Part shown: positions 33,291 to 44,251 of the stretch, in pieces | Layout of the letters: every line of letters starts with the position of its first letter | Numbering within the stretch: the stretch's first letter is position 1 | Origin: Thysanoteuthis rhombus | Lineage: Eukaryota; Mollusca; Cephalopoda; Oegopsida; Thysanoteuthidae | DNA: 64,000 nt | Assembly: GCA_963457665.1 (NCBI GenBank) | Contig: OY735220.1 | Span: forward strand, 33,610,469-33,674,468 | Direction of reading: 5' to 3' | The notes under the pieces: model-generated | What the model was told of the DNA's origin: nothing | The model's database searches: none | The model's input: only the letters and a program-made list of their open reading frames with translations | Program-made: the position numbers and the translations under genes

Positions 33291-34055
33291 TTGGATTGAT
33301 ATGAAACTTGGTACAGACCTTCGGGTGAACCATCTTCATCTTCCTCTTACTCCCACTACATCTCCTTCTGCTACTACTACCACAACAAGTGGTGCTAAAT
33401 ATCAATCATGTTGGATTGATATGAAACTTGTGCCAGAGTTTTGGGACTATCCTCGTCTTTTTCCTCATCCTCTTTCTCCGTCTCCTCCTCCTCCTGCTAC
33501 TACTACCACCACAACTAATAATGCTGAATATAATTTTTTTCAGCCATGTCATGCTGGATTGATATGAAACTTGGGTCGTTCGATCAATAGGTCGTTGGTC
33601 GGTCGTTCGGTGCCTGATATGTTGAATATAATTTTTCTTCGTGTCAGATTGATATGAAACTTGGTCCAGACCTTCGGGTGAACCAACCTCGTCTTCCTCT
33701 TTCCCCTTTCCCCTTCTACTCCTCCCCTCTTGCTAATACTTCCACGGCTAGTAATGTTAGATATACATTTTCTTAGCCGAAACGTATTGGATTGATACGA
33801 AACTTGACCCAGACCTTCGGGTGAACCACTCTCATCTTTCCCCCGTCTTTCCCACCTCACTCCCTCCTGCTGCTACTAAAACTATTAATACTACAACTAA
33901 TAATACCCAATGTACATCTACTCAGCAGTATCATATTGCATTGAAATGAAACTTGGTCCAGACTTTCGGGTAAATCATTTTCCCCCACCTCCCCTCCTAC
34001 TCGTAGTGATATGAAAATATCAATCTTCTCAGCCGTATCTCGATGAATTGTGGTG
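33291..34055 (+). repeat. Six-unit minisatellite, units of 92-149 bp
   Basis: Units begin at about 33,291, 33,411, 33,554, 33,646, 33,787 and 33,936 with TTGGATTGATATGAAACTTG. Most continue with CAGACCTTCGGGTGAACCA, a C/T-only run, CTACTACTA and an AATATAATTTTTTCTCAGCC end. Unit 3 (92 bp) has instead a unique GGTCGTTCGATCAATAGGTC segment. The array is diverged and bracketed by direct repeats. Confidence 0.88.
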
Positions 34056-34077
34056 TGGGATCTAGCACTGTCATATT

Positions 34078-34164
34078 ACAGCCAGATAAATCTCTAGAAG
34101 CCAATAATTCAATTAATCATTTGTGTGTAAATACTCATATGTACGGTTGTTACATATGAAATAT
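34078..34164 (+). repeat. Right flanking direct repeat of the 33-kb minisatellite
   Basis: CTAGAAGCCAATAATTCAAT, AAATACTCATATGTACGG and TTGTTACATATGAAATA match 33,117-33,213 at an offset of about 960 bp. Confidence 0.75.
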
Positions 34165-34174
34165 TTCAATATCG

Positions 34175-35520
34175 AGATTAAGGATGATGTAAACAGCAAA
34201 AACAGTAATTATCTAAACATAATATGACGGATTTAGAACAATAATCTCTTGTCCAACGATCTTGTAATGATAATATGCCGTCCTTGTGAAATTCTTCGGA
34301 TTTAGTGCTCACAAATCCAATAAAAGCTCAAATTCGGGCTCCCATGTAATTGATCCTTTTATTTTGGACATGATTTCCAAAATGCTTGGAAAGATGATAT
34401 TCTGTAGAGGAAACTTCAGGTGAATTTGGAGGATGATGCAAGACTTCACTTCTCTTCAATTCTCTAAGCTTAAAACACACACAGCAGAAAGGTGTGGCAT
34501 CTAGCACTGTCAAGAAGCATTCTGCTCAGTTCGCGAGGGACCTGTTTTCCCACCTTTTCAATCTTTCCCACTCCCCTGTGGTGACTTGTTATGGTTGCTG
34601 TTGAAATTCTAAAATAATCAGAAGTTGTTCGTGGGTCGCTGGCTTCTACTGTCGATGATTCTTAACCATTAAGAACAGATTAGGGCCACTTACGGGGTTT
34701 ATCATTACCATACATATTATGAGTATCCATATCTCCTGACATAAACGTATTGAAACAACGCAGAACAGTTCGCAATGTGGTAGTGCTCACTCCAAATACG
34801 TCATCATTAGCTTGAACAGCATCATGTCCTCATCTGAGATCGTACTTGAAAATTAGTTTAGGGTATGTACAACTCCTGTTAAGGGCTCAAAAACCTTAAT
34901 TGATAACGAATTATGTCTCTCTTTACATTGAACTTACCGAAAAATGCTATACACTAATGAATATTTCACTTATAGCATTATTCTCTACGAGGTGAAAAAA
35001 AAAATTCCATGAGTAACAACTATTGATGACAGACTTTTTAAAGATAAAATTCTGTAAGTTTCGTTAGCCCCGCCAGATATAAAATGTCTCACCTAGAAAA
35101 AGTATCTTCTGAAAGATATACAAAATTATACTCAATTTCGTGGCGCACCTGGAGATTATCGGCTACATGATAAGGTGTTGCAACACGCGTTCTAGAAGGC
35201 TCTGTAGAGAGAGATAGACTCAATTAATCCTTGTCTCTTTCTGCATTCCGAAGAGCGCTTGTATGTTGACTATTTGGTGTTTCGTAAAGCACCAATGATC
35301 AACCTGTCTTTCTCTATGCTACTTGAACTACTTGTCAAGTGATGTTTGAGGTGGTAAAGTTTATTAACGTCATTACGCTGGAAGTTTTTGTTTTGTCCGC
35401 TAATTATTTGTTCGGGGTGATTAACCTCAAGTAAAGGTCATCTTTGTAATGTTCAGTTCTTATGCCTCAAGGAACGCAAAGATTCCTTTTCTGCACTTCA
35501 GAATTTTCTTTTTGCTTGCT
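34175..35520. other. No supported feature
   Basis: Ordinary AT-rich DNA. No frame over 61 residues is worth noting and I saw no second copy. Confidence 0.4.
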
Positions 35521-35525
35521 GGATG

Positions 35526-35760
35526 TGTGGGTAGCCTAACGGTTAACGGTTAACAGCATGGGGAATGGAATCAGCGAACCAAGTTCGATCTTAGACTGGG
35601 ACAGTTTGCGTTCATTTTGTGCTAATGCCCTTGAGAAAGACATGAATATATTCTCCCCAATCTATGGGTGAATAGCTCTGTAAGGCAGTCCATTTTGGGC
35701 TTTGGGATAGCACCCTGGCCCTGTAAAACATATAATTGCTTCAGAAATAACAATTCTTCG
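35526..35760 (+). repeat. SINE-V, most complete copy
   Basis: TGGGTAGCCTAACGGTTAAC (with an internal duplication of CGGTTAA), then AAGTTCGATCTTAGAC as B box, TGCGTTCATTTTGTGCTAAT, GAGAAAGACATGAAT, TGTAAGGCAGTCCATTTTGG and CACCCTGGCCCTG. A tRNA-derived head of about 70 bp precedes a conserved body. Other copies: 18,698-19,125 (split) and 55,858-56,075. Confidence 0.68.
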
Positions 35761-35860
35761 AAAAATGGAGACAAAATGATTGCCTTGTGAGTCGTGCAAC
35801 TGAATCTGAGTGAATTGCACGAGATCCTTCTCAACGTTTACCATTGAAATTTACAGCTCA

Positions 35861-35862
<2 letters not shown>

Positions 35863-35934
<72 letters not shown>
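35863..35934. repeat. (AT)n microsatellite
   Basis: 72 bp of AT alternation directly against the 3' end of a reversed SINE-Y, just as at 57,637-57,682. Confidence 0.97.
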
Positions 35935-35937
<3 letters not shown>

Positions 35938-36235
35938 AGTCATCCACAGACAGCTGTTTCATTGCATTATAACTCTTCAGTGTGGCTATAGACTATCCAT
36001 TATCCAATCCGGTACCACGAGATAGGATCGAAACCTTCCCTTCAGACCCGGAGGCTGGCATATTATCTCTGCCCTACGCAGAACTGGACGGTCAGTAAAG
36101 TTGAATTGAAGAGGTACATTTTACTTACGCACAATTCCCCATCCACCAGAGTGCTCTATTCCAAAGTTGGAAGAGCATTGAATAAGCTTATAATGGACGA
36201 ATTACCTCATTTAAAGAGTGCTCAACCCTGAATAA
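35935..36235 (-). repeat. SINE-Y copy 1 (reverse)
   Basis: CATCCACAGACAGCTGTTTC, GTGGCTATAGACTATCC, GGATCGAAACCTTCCCTTC, GGACGGTCAGTAAAG, CCACCAGAGTGCTCTATTCC and AAGAGTGCTCAACCCTG. Read on the minus strand the GGATCGAAACC region is a B box. The tRNA part is more worn than in the 57.7-kb copy. Confidence 0.75.
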
Positions 36236-36270
36236 GGGAGCGTTTATTATAATAATAATTCAATAATAGA

Positions 36271-36272
<2 letters not shown>

Positions 36273-36318
<46 letters not shown>
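36273..36318. repeat. (AT)n microsatellite
   Basis: 46 bp of AT alternation shortly to the right of SINE-Y copy 1. Confidence 0.96.
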
Positions 36319-36321
<3 letters not shown>

Positions 36322-36394
36322 TTTATTAGATTAAGTAAACCCGTACGTGTCTGTATGATAATTTTTCGTTAATATTTGAGACTTGGCAATAAAA

Positions 36395-36475
36395 CTTAGT
36401 CACTATGTCAGCCTCCTGTCAATCAGTTGGTCGTGATTGCAAATCACGCCAAGGGGATGCACATTTTACAAATAG
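36395..36475 (+). repeat. SINE-T single unit
   Basis: CACTATGTCAGCCTCCTGTC, then CAGTTGGTCGTGATTGCAAATCACG (B box region 36,440-36,455). Degenerate. Confidence 0.5.
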
Positions 36476-36509
36476 GTTTACACCGCTAATTCTGAGGGAT
36501 ATTCTTGTT

Positions 36510-37000
36510 GTTCTTCTTTTTTACGGTAGAAAAGTCAACTCCATACATTTGCACATGCATTGATTGCAAAATGATGTTCCAGCCTTTGTGGTTGTTTTCC
36601 GCTAATTAATCGATAGTGCATGAGTATTTATTGCAAGTTTTCATTTTTCACCAAATCTCACTGAATATTGGAGTAACCCAAGGAGCTAAGCCCCAGGGGG
36701 ATGTCTCTAGCTCTCTTTAGCCATACCAATGTTGGCAGGCTGTGTGTATCCTGTTGGCTATTCTGAATAAAAAAAAAAAAAAAGAAAAAATGTATTTATT
36801 TTACGTCAGCATTAAGGTCAGATTTTTCGCTGGAAGAGTTATGTGAGTTGGTGGGATGCTTCCAACATCATTTCCAGGCGAATTAACGCAATCGTACTCG
36901 ACATTAGACAGGCATAACTTGCAAATGGAAACCAATGTTTCTTTCACGTGAAAAAAGAGTGCATCTACGTTTGAGTAGGAGAAAATTTATCTCGATATAT
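36510..37000. other. No supported feature
   Basis: Contains a poly-A run (36,768-36,790). TGGAGTAACCCAAGGAGCTAAGCCCC near 36,670 looks like repeat material of unknown family. Confidence 0.35.
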
Positions 37001-37008
37001 TCCTTTCA

Positions 37009-37322
37009 AGAAACCATCAACCAAAACTGTCAACATAGTTTTTTTTTAATTATTTGTTTTTAAACTGGTCTGGTTGGCTAAATATGGGTTTTTAGTGAGG
37101 GTTTAATTTGAAATGTAATTTTATGCTAAACTGATCCCTTAGTTTGTGTTCAGCAGCATTTACGCTTGTTTTTTGGAAAATTCAGCCTTTTTTCTTTCTG
37201 ATCACTGCCCAACAAATGAGAGAAGTAACTTATTCGCTTTTTTAAAAAAAAATTGATTGATCACCCCAAAACTGTATGCTGCCAAAAGACGTTGGTCACG
37301 TGATGGTTCCTATTGAATGACT
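37009..37322 (+). mobile_element. MITE-1 copy C (internally deleted)
   Basis: AGAAACCATCAACCAAAACT on the left; GTCACGTGATGGTTCCTATT on the right. Internal CAGCAGCATTTACGC, GATCACTGCCCAACAAATGA and GCCAAAAGACGTTGGTCACG match copies B, D and F. Confidence 0.8.
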
Positions 37323-37544
37323 CACAAGACCTGTTTTTTTTATTTGTTTCTAGCTTTTGAGAAATGGTATATGTCCATGTTTGGCTTTACTCCGTTTTCT
37401 GTTTTTCTGCTTATAAATATTTTCTTTTTTTTTCATCCCTGAATGGAACTGTGATATCAGACATTGATATTCTGTTCGTTCAGCAAAGATTTCCGTTCAT
37501 ATTCTCGAAGGTTCCGTCACGTTTATCGCACTGTTTAGTAGAGA

Positions 37545-37850
37545 CTATGAGAAGGGGCACTGCTAGTTCATCGTACCGGGGCCCCCGAGGGCTAGAGTGG
37601 ACCCGAGTGTTCCATGAGTGGTATTATGTATCGATACTTCCAAGTCAATAAAATATGTCCATTAATAAAATAGGTGGGCTCTATCGCCTACCGTTGGGCG
37701 AATACAGTATGGAGTGCTAAAAGGGTTATTACAGCTAAGAAGGGTAGTGGCTAAAGGAAAGTATGTTTGTGCAGTTTGCAGGTGAGGGAGTGCGCTGTCT
37801 CGAAAATTTCCTCTCAGGGGTACTCCTTCACAATTATGATACAATCGAAT
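37545..37850 (+). repeat. REP-6 copy 1
   Basis: CGTACCGGGGCCCCCGAGG, ACTTCCAAGTCAATAAAAT, AAAGGGTTATTACAGC, GGCTAAAGGAAAGTATGTTT and GTGCAGTTTGCAGG share order and orientation with 61,700-61,930. Locally GC-rich. A 95-residue frame (37,364-37,651) crosses its edge and is not supported as a gene. Confidence 0.6.
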
Positions 37851-37977
37851 GAGTTAAAGCCAGTTCTTGAAACCTACGAAACCAGGGAAGATAACTTTGA
37901 ACAGACTGCTGCTCTTGCGATTTCCAGGATTGTTTCAAGTTAAAAGGTGATCAATTAAATTAAAGAAAAACAAACAA

Positions 37978-38235
37978 ACTCGCCATTACAGTCAATAATT
38001 GAACAGCGGTAGCGTCAAACTTTGAAGTCATCTAAAAGAATACCATATGGTCAGAATGGATTCTATTTATGATATCCCTGGCGTTTTTCACTGGAAAACA
38101 TCTAAAAGAGAGGGAAAAACATCTGAAATCTGGATAATCTAGATGTCATTAATGAACCCATCAAAATAAGGCCCTCAGAAGGTCAAAAAAGGTTTTTTCT
38201 CAAAATCCCCCAAATTTGGAAGTGGTCCAATGCAG
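37978..38235 (+). repeat. REP-1 copy 4
   Basis: CTCGCCATTACAGTCAATAA, AGCGTCAAACTTTGAAGTCA, CCTGGCGTTTTTCACTGGAA and CATCAAAATAAGGCCCTCAG. Same orientation as copy 2. Confidence 0.75.
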
Positions 38236-38602
38236 TGTGGCCAGGAGCATTGGAACACACACACACAGTCAAACACATGAACGAACACACAGACAAACGC
38301 TGATATAAAAAATAGTGATAGAATCTTTTACCATCTTTGAAGGCTACGGTTGTTAAGTGTTAACTTAGGCGACTAGTTTAAATCATCTACTTATACACGT
38401 TGGCGTCACGAAGGGATTTTTAAAAAATCATAACTTTTTTCTTTTTTAATATTTTTTTTGTTTTTCTTCTTCTCAGATATGTAAATAAACCCCTGGGAAT
38501 TCATCAGGAGAAAGAACACAACTGAGTAACGAATTAAAGTAATAGAATTTTAATCCGAGGAGCATGTTCTCGTTATTTGAAGTCCATGATTCATCACTTT
38601 TG

Positions 38603-38702
38603 TGCTTCCGAGAATTGGGATCTATCAGAGATCATCCCCGAATAGGAAAACCACGTTCAGTCCAGAATGCTGAAAATCGTATACGTGTTTGCAGAGGATC
38701 AG
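38603..38702 (+). pseudogene. DNA-transposase helix-turn-helix relic (Tc1/mariner-like or DUF4817 type)
   Basis: One frame reads CFRELGSIRDHPRIGKPRSV followed by QNAENRIRV. The pattern G-S-[IV]-x-D-x-P-R-x-G-[KR]-P-R-[ST] followed by E-N is what I know from the N-terminal DNA-binding segment of Tc1/mariner-type transposases and DUF4817 proteins, where it joins two helix-turn-helix units. Only about 33 residues are recognisable and no DDE/D catalytic region is seen downstream, where the sequence becomes AT-rich. It is a short fossil. Chance similarity cannot be excluded, but the order of conserved residues is persuasive. Confidence 0.45.
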
Positions 38703-38704
38703 GT

Positions 38705-39558
38705 ATCCTTTGAAATGTTATGCAGAATTTTATTGAACAAGCAAGTATTTGTAAAGTTGAAAATGGCAGGCATCTGAACGAAACAATTTTCTGCTCGCAG
38801 GTTTGTAAATTTTCTCTTGTTCTTTATATATTTCTTCTGTTGAAATTGAAAAAAAAAAAATAATTGAAACCATCTTGCGACCTTTGCACCAAAGAGTATA
38901 ACACGCCACCTAACGGTCTTGTTTTCTATGGGTCGATAACTATTAAATGCAAATTATAGAGTAATCTGCTTTGCATTTTTCTGCAATTGCAAAACAAATC
39001 CACATTCATTCTGGTTGAACATAAGCCAGAAAATGCAGAGCAAGATGATATATTTTATGTTTTTGAAGTACAGTGCAATTGCAAAATTATTTACATACTG
39101 CCGTCATTTTTGAAAATATGTGGAAACTAATGTAATATAATCAAGTATTTTAAATAAAAACACAGCATGTAAATGACATTTAGACAAGTTGCAAAACAAT
39201 TTTGTCTGAAGACATCAAATAAAACAAATTGTCTTGGAATTGCAAAACTTTTTCTGTGGAATTTTTCTGTTATTTAGAGAAGATAAAACTTTGATGATCT
39301 CATTTGGCCACGGAGCTTTGACATTAAATAATGATAATGTTAAAAGATTTGATTAACCGATTAATATTCACCTCTTATATCGCTGAAGTATGTTTCAAAT
39401 TTAACAACATTAATACATATATTGAATATCGTGGATAATTTAATCAAAAGAGAAACATGGGGGGATTTTCGAACGGAATTGCAAACAAGTCTAGAAATGT
39501 TTGAAGCGAAAACAAACACTTATTAAAATAGAAGAGAGGACGGATCTTGTTGGTCCCT
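38705..39558. other. No supported feature
   Basis: Strongly AT-rich, with repeated CAATTGCAAAA-type words (38,975-39,245) but no clear repeat period. Confidence 0.4.
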
Positions 39559-40040
39559 CAATAGAAACCGCCACGAGTCCAACGTTTTTCGGTTGCATGA
39601 CGTGTTGAGGGTGATCAATTAAAAAATGTGAAATGGCGTTATTAATGACTAAATTACTTCCCTTGCCTTGTTGGACAGTGGTCACTAAAAAAGCCCCCCC
39701 CCCCCGTGCAAAAAAAAACCAACAACAAAAAATAAAAAAAAACAAGCATGAATGCTGCCAGGCATTATTTAAATGATCGCTCTAGTATAAACTTACATTG
39801 CAAATCAGACCCTGACTAAAAACCTATTTAGACTGAATTTTAAAAAAATAAGAAAGGCCGGGTTTTTTTTTAACATAATAAAGAGTAAATGGTTAATTTT
39901 TTTAACCCTCTAGCTCCATTGGGATGACCTGTACGCGTGGCACATACAAAAGTAGCCAGCCGACCATTTCGACTGCCGAAAACTTGAGAAACCTATTTTG
40001 GCAGTTTTGGTTGACAGTTTTGGTTGACAGTTTCTAATAA
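39559..40040 (-). mobile_element. MITE-1 copy D (reverse, longest)
   Basis: The left edge CAATAGAAACCGCCACGAGT and right edge TGACAGTTTCTAATAAC are the inverted termini. The subterminal TTTTGGTTGACAG is duplicated in tandem (40,004-40,031). Poly-C and poly-A runs (39,697-39,745) have expanded the middle. Other landmarks are the reverse complements of copy B. Confidence 0.8.
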
Positions 40041-40394
40041 CATTGCATTCTTTTTGTGTATTTGAAGAGCAGAGGTTTATTCTGACACAAAGATGTGTTT
40101 TGCTCACGGCCACGAAGAACTGGGAAATTACGCGGGAACTGATATTTGCATATTTTCATTGACGCATTAAAACATCGAATTTGATTTGTTTTCTACACAC
40201 GCAGGAGGCAATCAATGCAAAGATAAATAAAAGGCAGTACATTTTTTTGTAGCTAATTAATATATGTACAACACAGGGACGGAAATAGGGGTTGGGTAAG
40301 GAGTTTATCTACTTCTCAATTTCCGGATTTTTTTTCTTTTTGTGTGTGTATATTCTATGTCTATTGATTGAGACATTACCGTATACTTATAACT

Positions 40395-40590
40395 CTTCCC
40401 GAACCATTCCCATCTCTGGTGTCTCGACAATCTCTCTGGGAGATTTTGATTTTCAGAGTTAGTAGTCGGTGTTCGAATCCTTAGTCTGATTTCTCCTTCT
40501 TTTGAAAATTTCATGGAGAGTTGTTGTCCTTGGTAGATGTAGTGGTCTACTTTCTTCAGCTCTGCGTTTTGCAATTTGAATCTTTATGTT
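40395..40590 (-). mobile_element. LINE-A internal fragment
   Basis: The minus strand codes for MQNAELKKVDHYIYQGQQLS then MKFSKEGEIRLRI, the segment preceding the KRRVYNQ motif, as in the copy at 58,580-58,640 (NSELKNVRHYIYLGQ). The 3' end and tail are missing. Confidence 0.7.
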
Positions 40591-40617
40591 TTTTGTCCCA
40601 AACACGTTTGTAATATC

Positions 40618-40802
40618 ACGACTCACAGCCTGGATTCACAGAGATCATATGCGAAACAATGGTGGGCAAAAAATAAGATGGCGTGAAGAACTAGACTAGT
40701 TCAGAAAACATTGGCTCTGCAGCGCCCATGATAGAGAGGTCTAGGAAATCTTGAGGAAGGTCCATGTCCCACGACAGACGCTAAAGGGCTGCCGATGATA
40801 TT
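40618..40802 (+). mobile_element. LINE-A 3' end
   Basis: ACGACTCACAGCCTGGATTC, CAGAGATCATATGCGAAACA, TTGGCTCTGCAGCGCCCATG and AGGAAGGTCCATGTCCCACG match the last 180 bp of LINE-A. The tail is reduced to a GATGAT remnant. It lies about 30 bp from the reversed fragment 40,395-40,590, so the two face each other head to head. Confidence 0.75.
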
Positions 40803-40809
40803 CTTATCC

Positions 40810-42080
40810 AAGCAATAGACGGACTCGAATAGACATTCGAAACCATAGTGGAGTCTTTCAATATGTATTTTCCTTTGTCTATCTCATTTTAGTTTCTCTA
40901 TCTATATTTTCATATCTATCAATAAGACGACAGGTTCAACCTGATGGCTGACATGGTCGTGTATTTGACTTCTAGTCGATGCAAAGTACAGGTAAAAGTG
41001 AGGATTCCAAATGCTGATTTTCAAAGCAGGAAGACCCTCTTTGGTTTCAAGATTGACGCAACATAGTGTCGCCACTCCCACTATCAGTCCCGATTTACCC
41101 GAGCCTCCACGAGAACAGGATGTGACTTGAGGTCGCTTTAACATGGGGAACCTCGTATGCGAACGGCTGGGGTTGGCGCTTCCTCAACAATTTTCTTTAA
41201 GGGCACGACTTGGCCACACGGCGAACCCTGGTCCCTCTGACCTAGACTAAAGAGAGTGATCCCAAATACATTGAATCGCGTCCGTCTGGTCAGAAAAGGT
41301 CTTCTAAATATAAATTTGAATATCATTCAGTACCTTAGTGAACTTGTAAAACTTATACAAAAATTATCTTAGAGTGATAGTTTAGTTTTCTCACAGTCAT
41401 TTTGGTGCCGTGTCAAAATACAGCTTTCTCACAGATTTTTACTTTGTTCTCATAACCCAACCGGGATCAACACATTCAGTTTGAGACACTCAGCTCCTTA
41501 CCGCGTGAATACATCATAACCACACCGTCTCGAGTCATCCCATAACCATATCTTTAATTACCTCAATCACATCTCATTATATCCACGCCGAAGGACGCAA
41601 CCCATTTATGATAACGTAACGTGGAATTGTATGTTTTGATGAAGCAGTAAAAATGCCGAGTTTGAACAATAATGAAAATATAAAAAGTTATAACATTTTT
41701 ATAATGAAGTTTTTCATAGTGTCCAAATACTTTTTTTTCACCTTTACTTTTGTTTATATTTCATTCTGCGTTGTATGTTTAGAAAGATGTAATTAAAAAA
41801 AATAGTAATTGTTGATTTCATATCAAAATACATCTCCTGTGAATGTAAGCATCGGAAATCTATTTAATGAATATTCGTATTCATCCTGATACTTGTTTCT
41901 CCTTACTATATACAATAAGACTATATATTTCATCAAAACATTATTTTATATGAATACTTACTAAAGACAATGACCACCAGATGGTCAAATATACCGCCTT
42001 AATGTGTAGATTCGGTATGAAACAACGATGTGTTTTCGATCGTTATTCAAATCCTTAACGCTGTAGCAGTATTTAATGAT
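40810..42080. other. No supported gene
   Basis: A locally GC-richer stretch at 40,980-41,290 carries 60-80 residue minus-strand frames. None shows a recognisable domain. It may be an old element. Confidence 0.35.
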
Positions 42081-42084
42081 CTTA

Positions 42085-42580
42085 GCAAGCTCAACCTTCA
42101 AAAATAAGAAGATCCCATTAATCCTAAAAAGAAAGGTGTATAACCAATGCATCCTCCCAAAAGTCACTAATCAGTTGAAACATGGAACCTAACCAAGAGA
42201 TAGATCTGCAAATCGAGAACCATGCAACGTCAGCATGAAAGAATTATGCTGGGCCTCACACGGAGAGACTACAAGACAGCACAGTGCATCTGGGAAAAGG
42301 CAATTGTCAGGGACATCATAGAATCCATTAAAAATCTCAAATGGCAATGGGCTGGCCATGTTGCAAGAATGGCAGACAACCGATCGACATTGCAACTCAC
42401 GACATGGATCCCCAGAAATCACATGCGCAACCGAGGTCGGCAGAATATTAGATGGAAAGACGAGCAAGACAAATTCAGAAAGTACTGGCTCCGTGACGCC
42501 CATGATAGAGAAATGTGGCGAATCCTGGGGAAGGTCTACGTCTCAACGACGGACATCGAAAAAATGATGATGATGACGAT
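42085..42580 (+). mobile_element. LINE-A 3' end, well preserved
   Basis: Upstream text codes ASSTFKNKKIPLILKRKVYN in frame pieces. From 42,222 a 133-residue open frame gives MQRQHERIMLGLTRRDYKTA, KWQWAGHVARMADN, RWKDEQDKFRKYWLRDAHDR and WRILGKVYV. It ends with CAACGACGGACATCG and a short (ATG)n-like tail that merges into flanking DNA. With 4981-5545 it is the least decayed C-terminus in the window. Confidence 0.86.
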
Positions 42581-42584
42581 TGAA

Positions 42585-43010
42585 GAGAACGGGTATTGCA
42601 GCTTTAAAAATGTCGGTGCGTGATTTCATTTGGAATGAAATCAGGTCCAGAGGATCAGGTTTCGATATTAAACTTTCTGATCCTTGATTCATCGATCTGT
42701 CTTTTCTTTTTCCAAGAAAAACTATAGATCAATTAAAGTAGAAAAAGGTTTGATCGGTGTTCAACCTGGCCCATAGGTAAGACTTTCGAGTATTATGAAG
42801 TTTTAAAGTTCATAGTGTTTAAAGTTATGCGATTTCCATAAAATTGAATTTTCGAAATTTTTGTGCCTCTTAATCACTGGTTGCTGGAGGGATACCTGGT
42901 GTGGAGTGATGGTTAACAAGCTACTTTCATAAGCTGTTGTAGGTTAGTGCATTATTCACTGGGTACTCTATTTTTGCTTGAATAGGTAAAGCTAAATAAA
43001 TATCGAATCA
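42585..43010. other. No supported feature
   Basis: Nothing recognisable. Confidence 0.4.
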
Positions 43011-43013
43011 ATT

Positions 43014-43383
43014 TTGTCTGAATTTTGTGAGACGGGATGTATTAATCATTATGTATGATTCGGTCAGACTATTTTCCTCGTCAATAAATTAATCTATTCA
43101 CAATGCTTCGGCCTTGCACCATCCAGCCTTCATCAGGTATGTTTAGTCCTGGAATGCAGAATCACTTCCTAGAACGCATGTTCGTATTGGACTAGGCTAG
43201 TCACAATCGGATATGACGTGTCTGGTACAATACGAGCATGCGTTCTGGAACAAAAATACCCGATATAAACTGGACGGCACACGACCGAAGCATTTTAAAT
43301 CAATTTACTTATAGACGGGGAAAATAGTCTGGTCACTCCACACACAATGATTAATGCATCCCCTCTAACAAAAATCAGACAAG
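43014..43383. mobile_element. Long foldback (inverted-repeat) element, arms about 165-180 bp
   Basis: The left arm 43,014-43,196 begins TTGTCTGAATTTTG and contains GGATGTATTAATCATTATGT, AGACTATTTTCC, AATGCTTCGGCC and AACGCATGTTCGTATTG. The right arm 43,221-43,383 is its reverse complement with about four-fifths identity, and the left arm has one extra insertion of about 17 bp. The arms are separated by only about 25 bp. No coding capacity. This is the build of a foldback-type or long-TIR non-autonomous DNA element. Confidence 0.8.
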
Positions 43384-43814
43384 AAGCGTTCTAACTTTCC
43401 TTTTGCTCTGTCCAGGAAACCGCTAATCCGACCATGACATTTACGGATCAGGCTTTCAGAAAATTCCCACGCCGGACACGCACAAAGACTCTTCAGTGCC
43501 CAAGAGTGACACACGCCTAATCAAATACCTACAATAACATAATATTTTCAGTTGATATTTCATACCGGTCAAACAAAGGAGTGAAAAAAAATCTGAAGTG
43601 ATAAAAGATGAACCCCAAAGAGAACTCAGAAAGCAACGACCAAAACCGGCAAATCAATTAATGAGACCTTTAGGCGCTGCCAAACAAATGAGATTGACTT
43701 ATTGAAAAAAAAAGAAAGCTCATATGTCTGCATATTATTTCAAAAGGTAAGACTAATGCCAAAGCAAGGCTTGTTCCCAATTTACCAACAACGGACGTGT
43801 GAACTTATCAGCTC

Positions 43815-43932
43815 TAATTATTTCGTTTTATCATTGTACAAAAATCTTTGCGAATTTCAAATAAGATCGTCTGTGTAATGTAACGCAATTCATAATCATT
43901 CTGTCAGATCATATATATCCATTTCTTAAAAC
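43815..43932 (+). repeat. SINE-X 3' part
   Basis: TTTCAAATAAGATCGTCTG, GTAACGCAATTCATAATCAT, TCTGTCAGATCATATATATC and CATTTCTTAAAAC. The same tail as 44,165-44,245, 230 bp upstream of a full copy. Confidence 0.7.
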
Positions 43933-44010
43933 AAAACTGTCGAATACAGTAGATATAAGCGAGATCAGAATTTGGAGTGAAAACAGTTATTTGGGCCTTT
44001 GCATTACAAA

Positions 44011-44251
44011 CAAATGGCTGTTTAGCTCAATGGTAATATGGTAAAAGCAACGCTACGTTGAAGCAGCAACCCTTTCGGTCGCAGGTTCGGTTCCTGCAGC
44101 TTGATTTTCCTTAATTGTTTATTCTATTTCGTCGTCTAGGCCAAATGATGCATTGACGGGAGATCATTTCAAGTAAGAATTTCTTTATAATATAATGCGA
44201 TTTATTATTATTCTGTCGGATCAAACATATCCATTCCTTAATACACAGACA

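Noticed and set aside
33117-34164. LTR retroelement with short LTRs
   Set aside because: The direct repeats lack clear TG...CA ends, and there is no primer-binding site, polypurine tract or coding between them; the inside is a minisatellite.
44011-44100. Functional tRNA gene
   Set aside because: A and B boxes and the T-arm are good, but the segment between them does not fold as D-arm and anticodon arm, and a SINE body follows. The same head recurs at 55,255-55,310.
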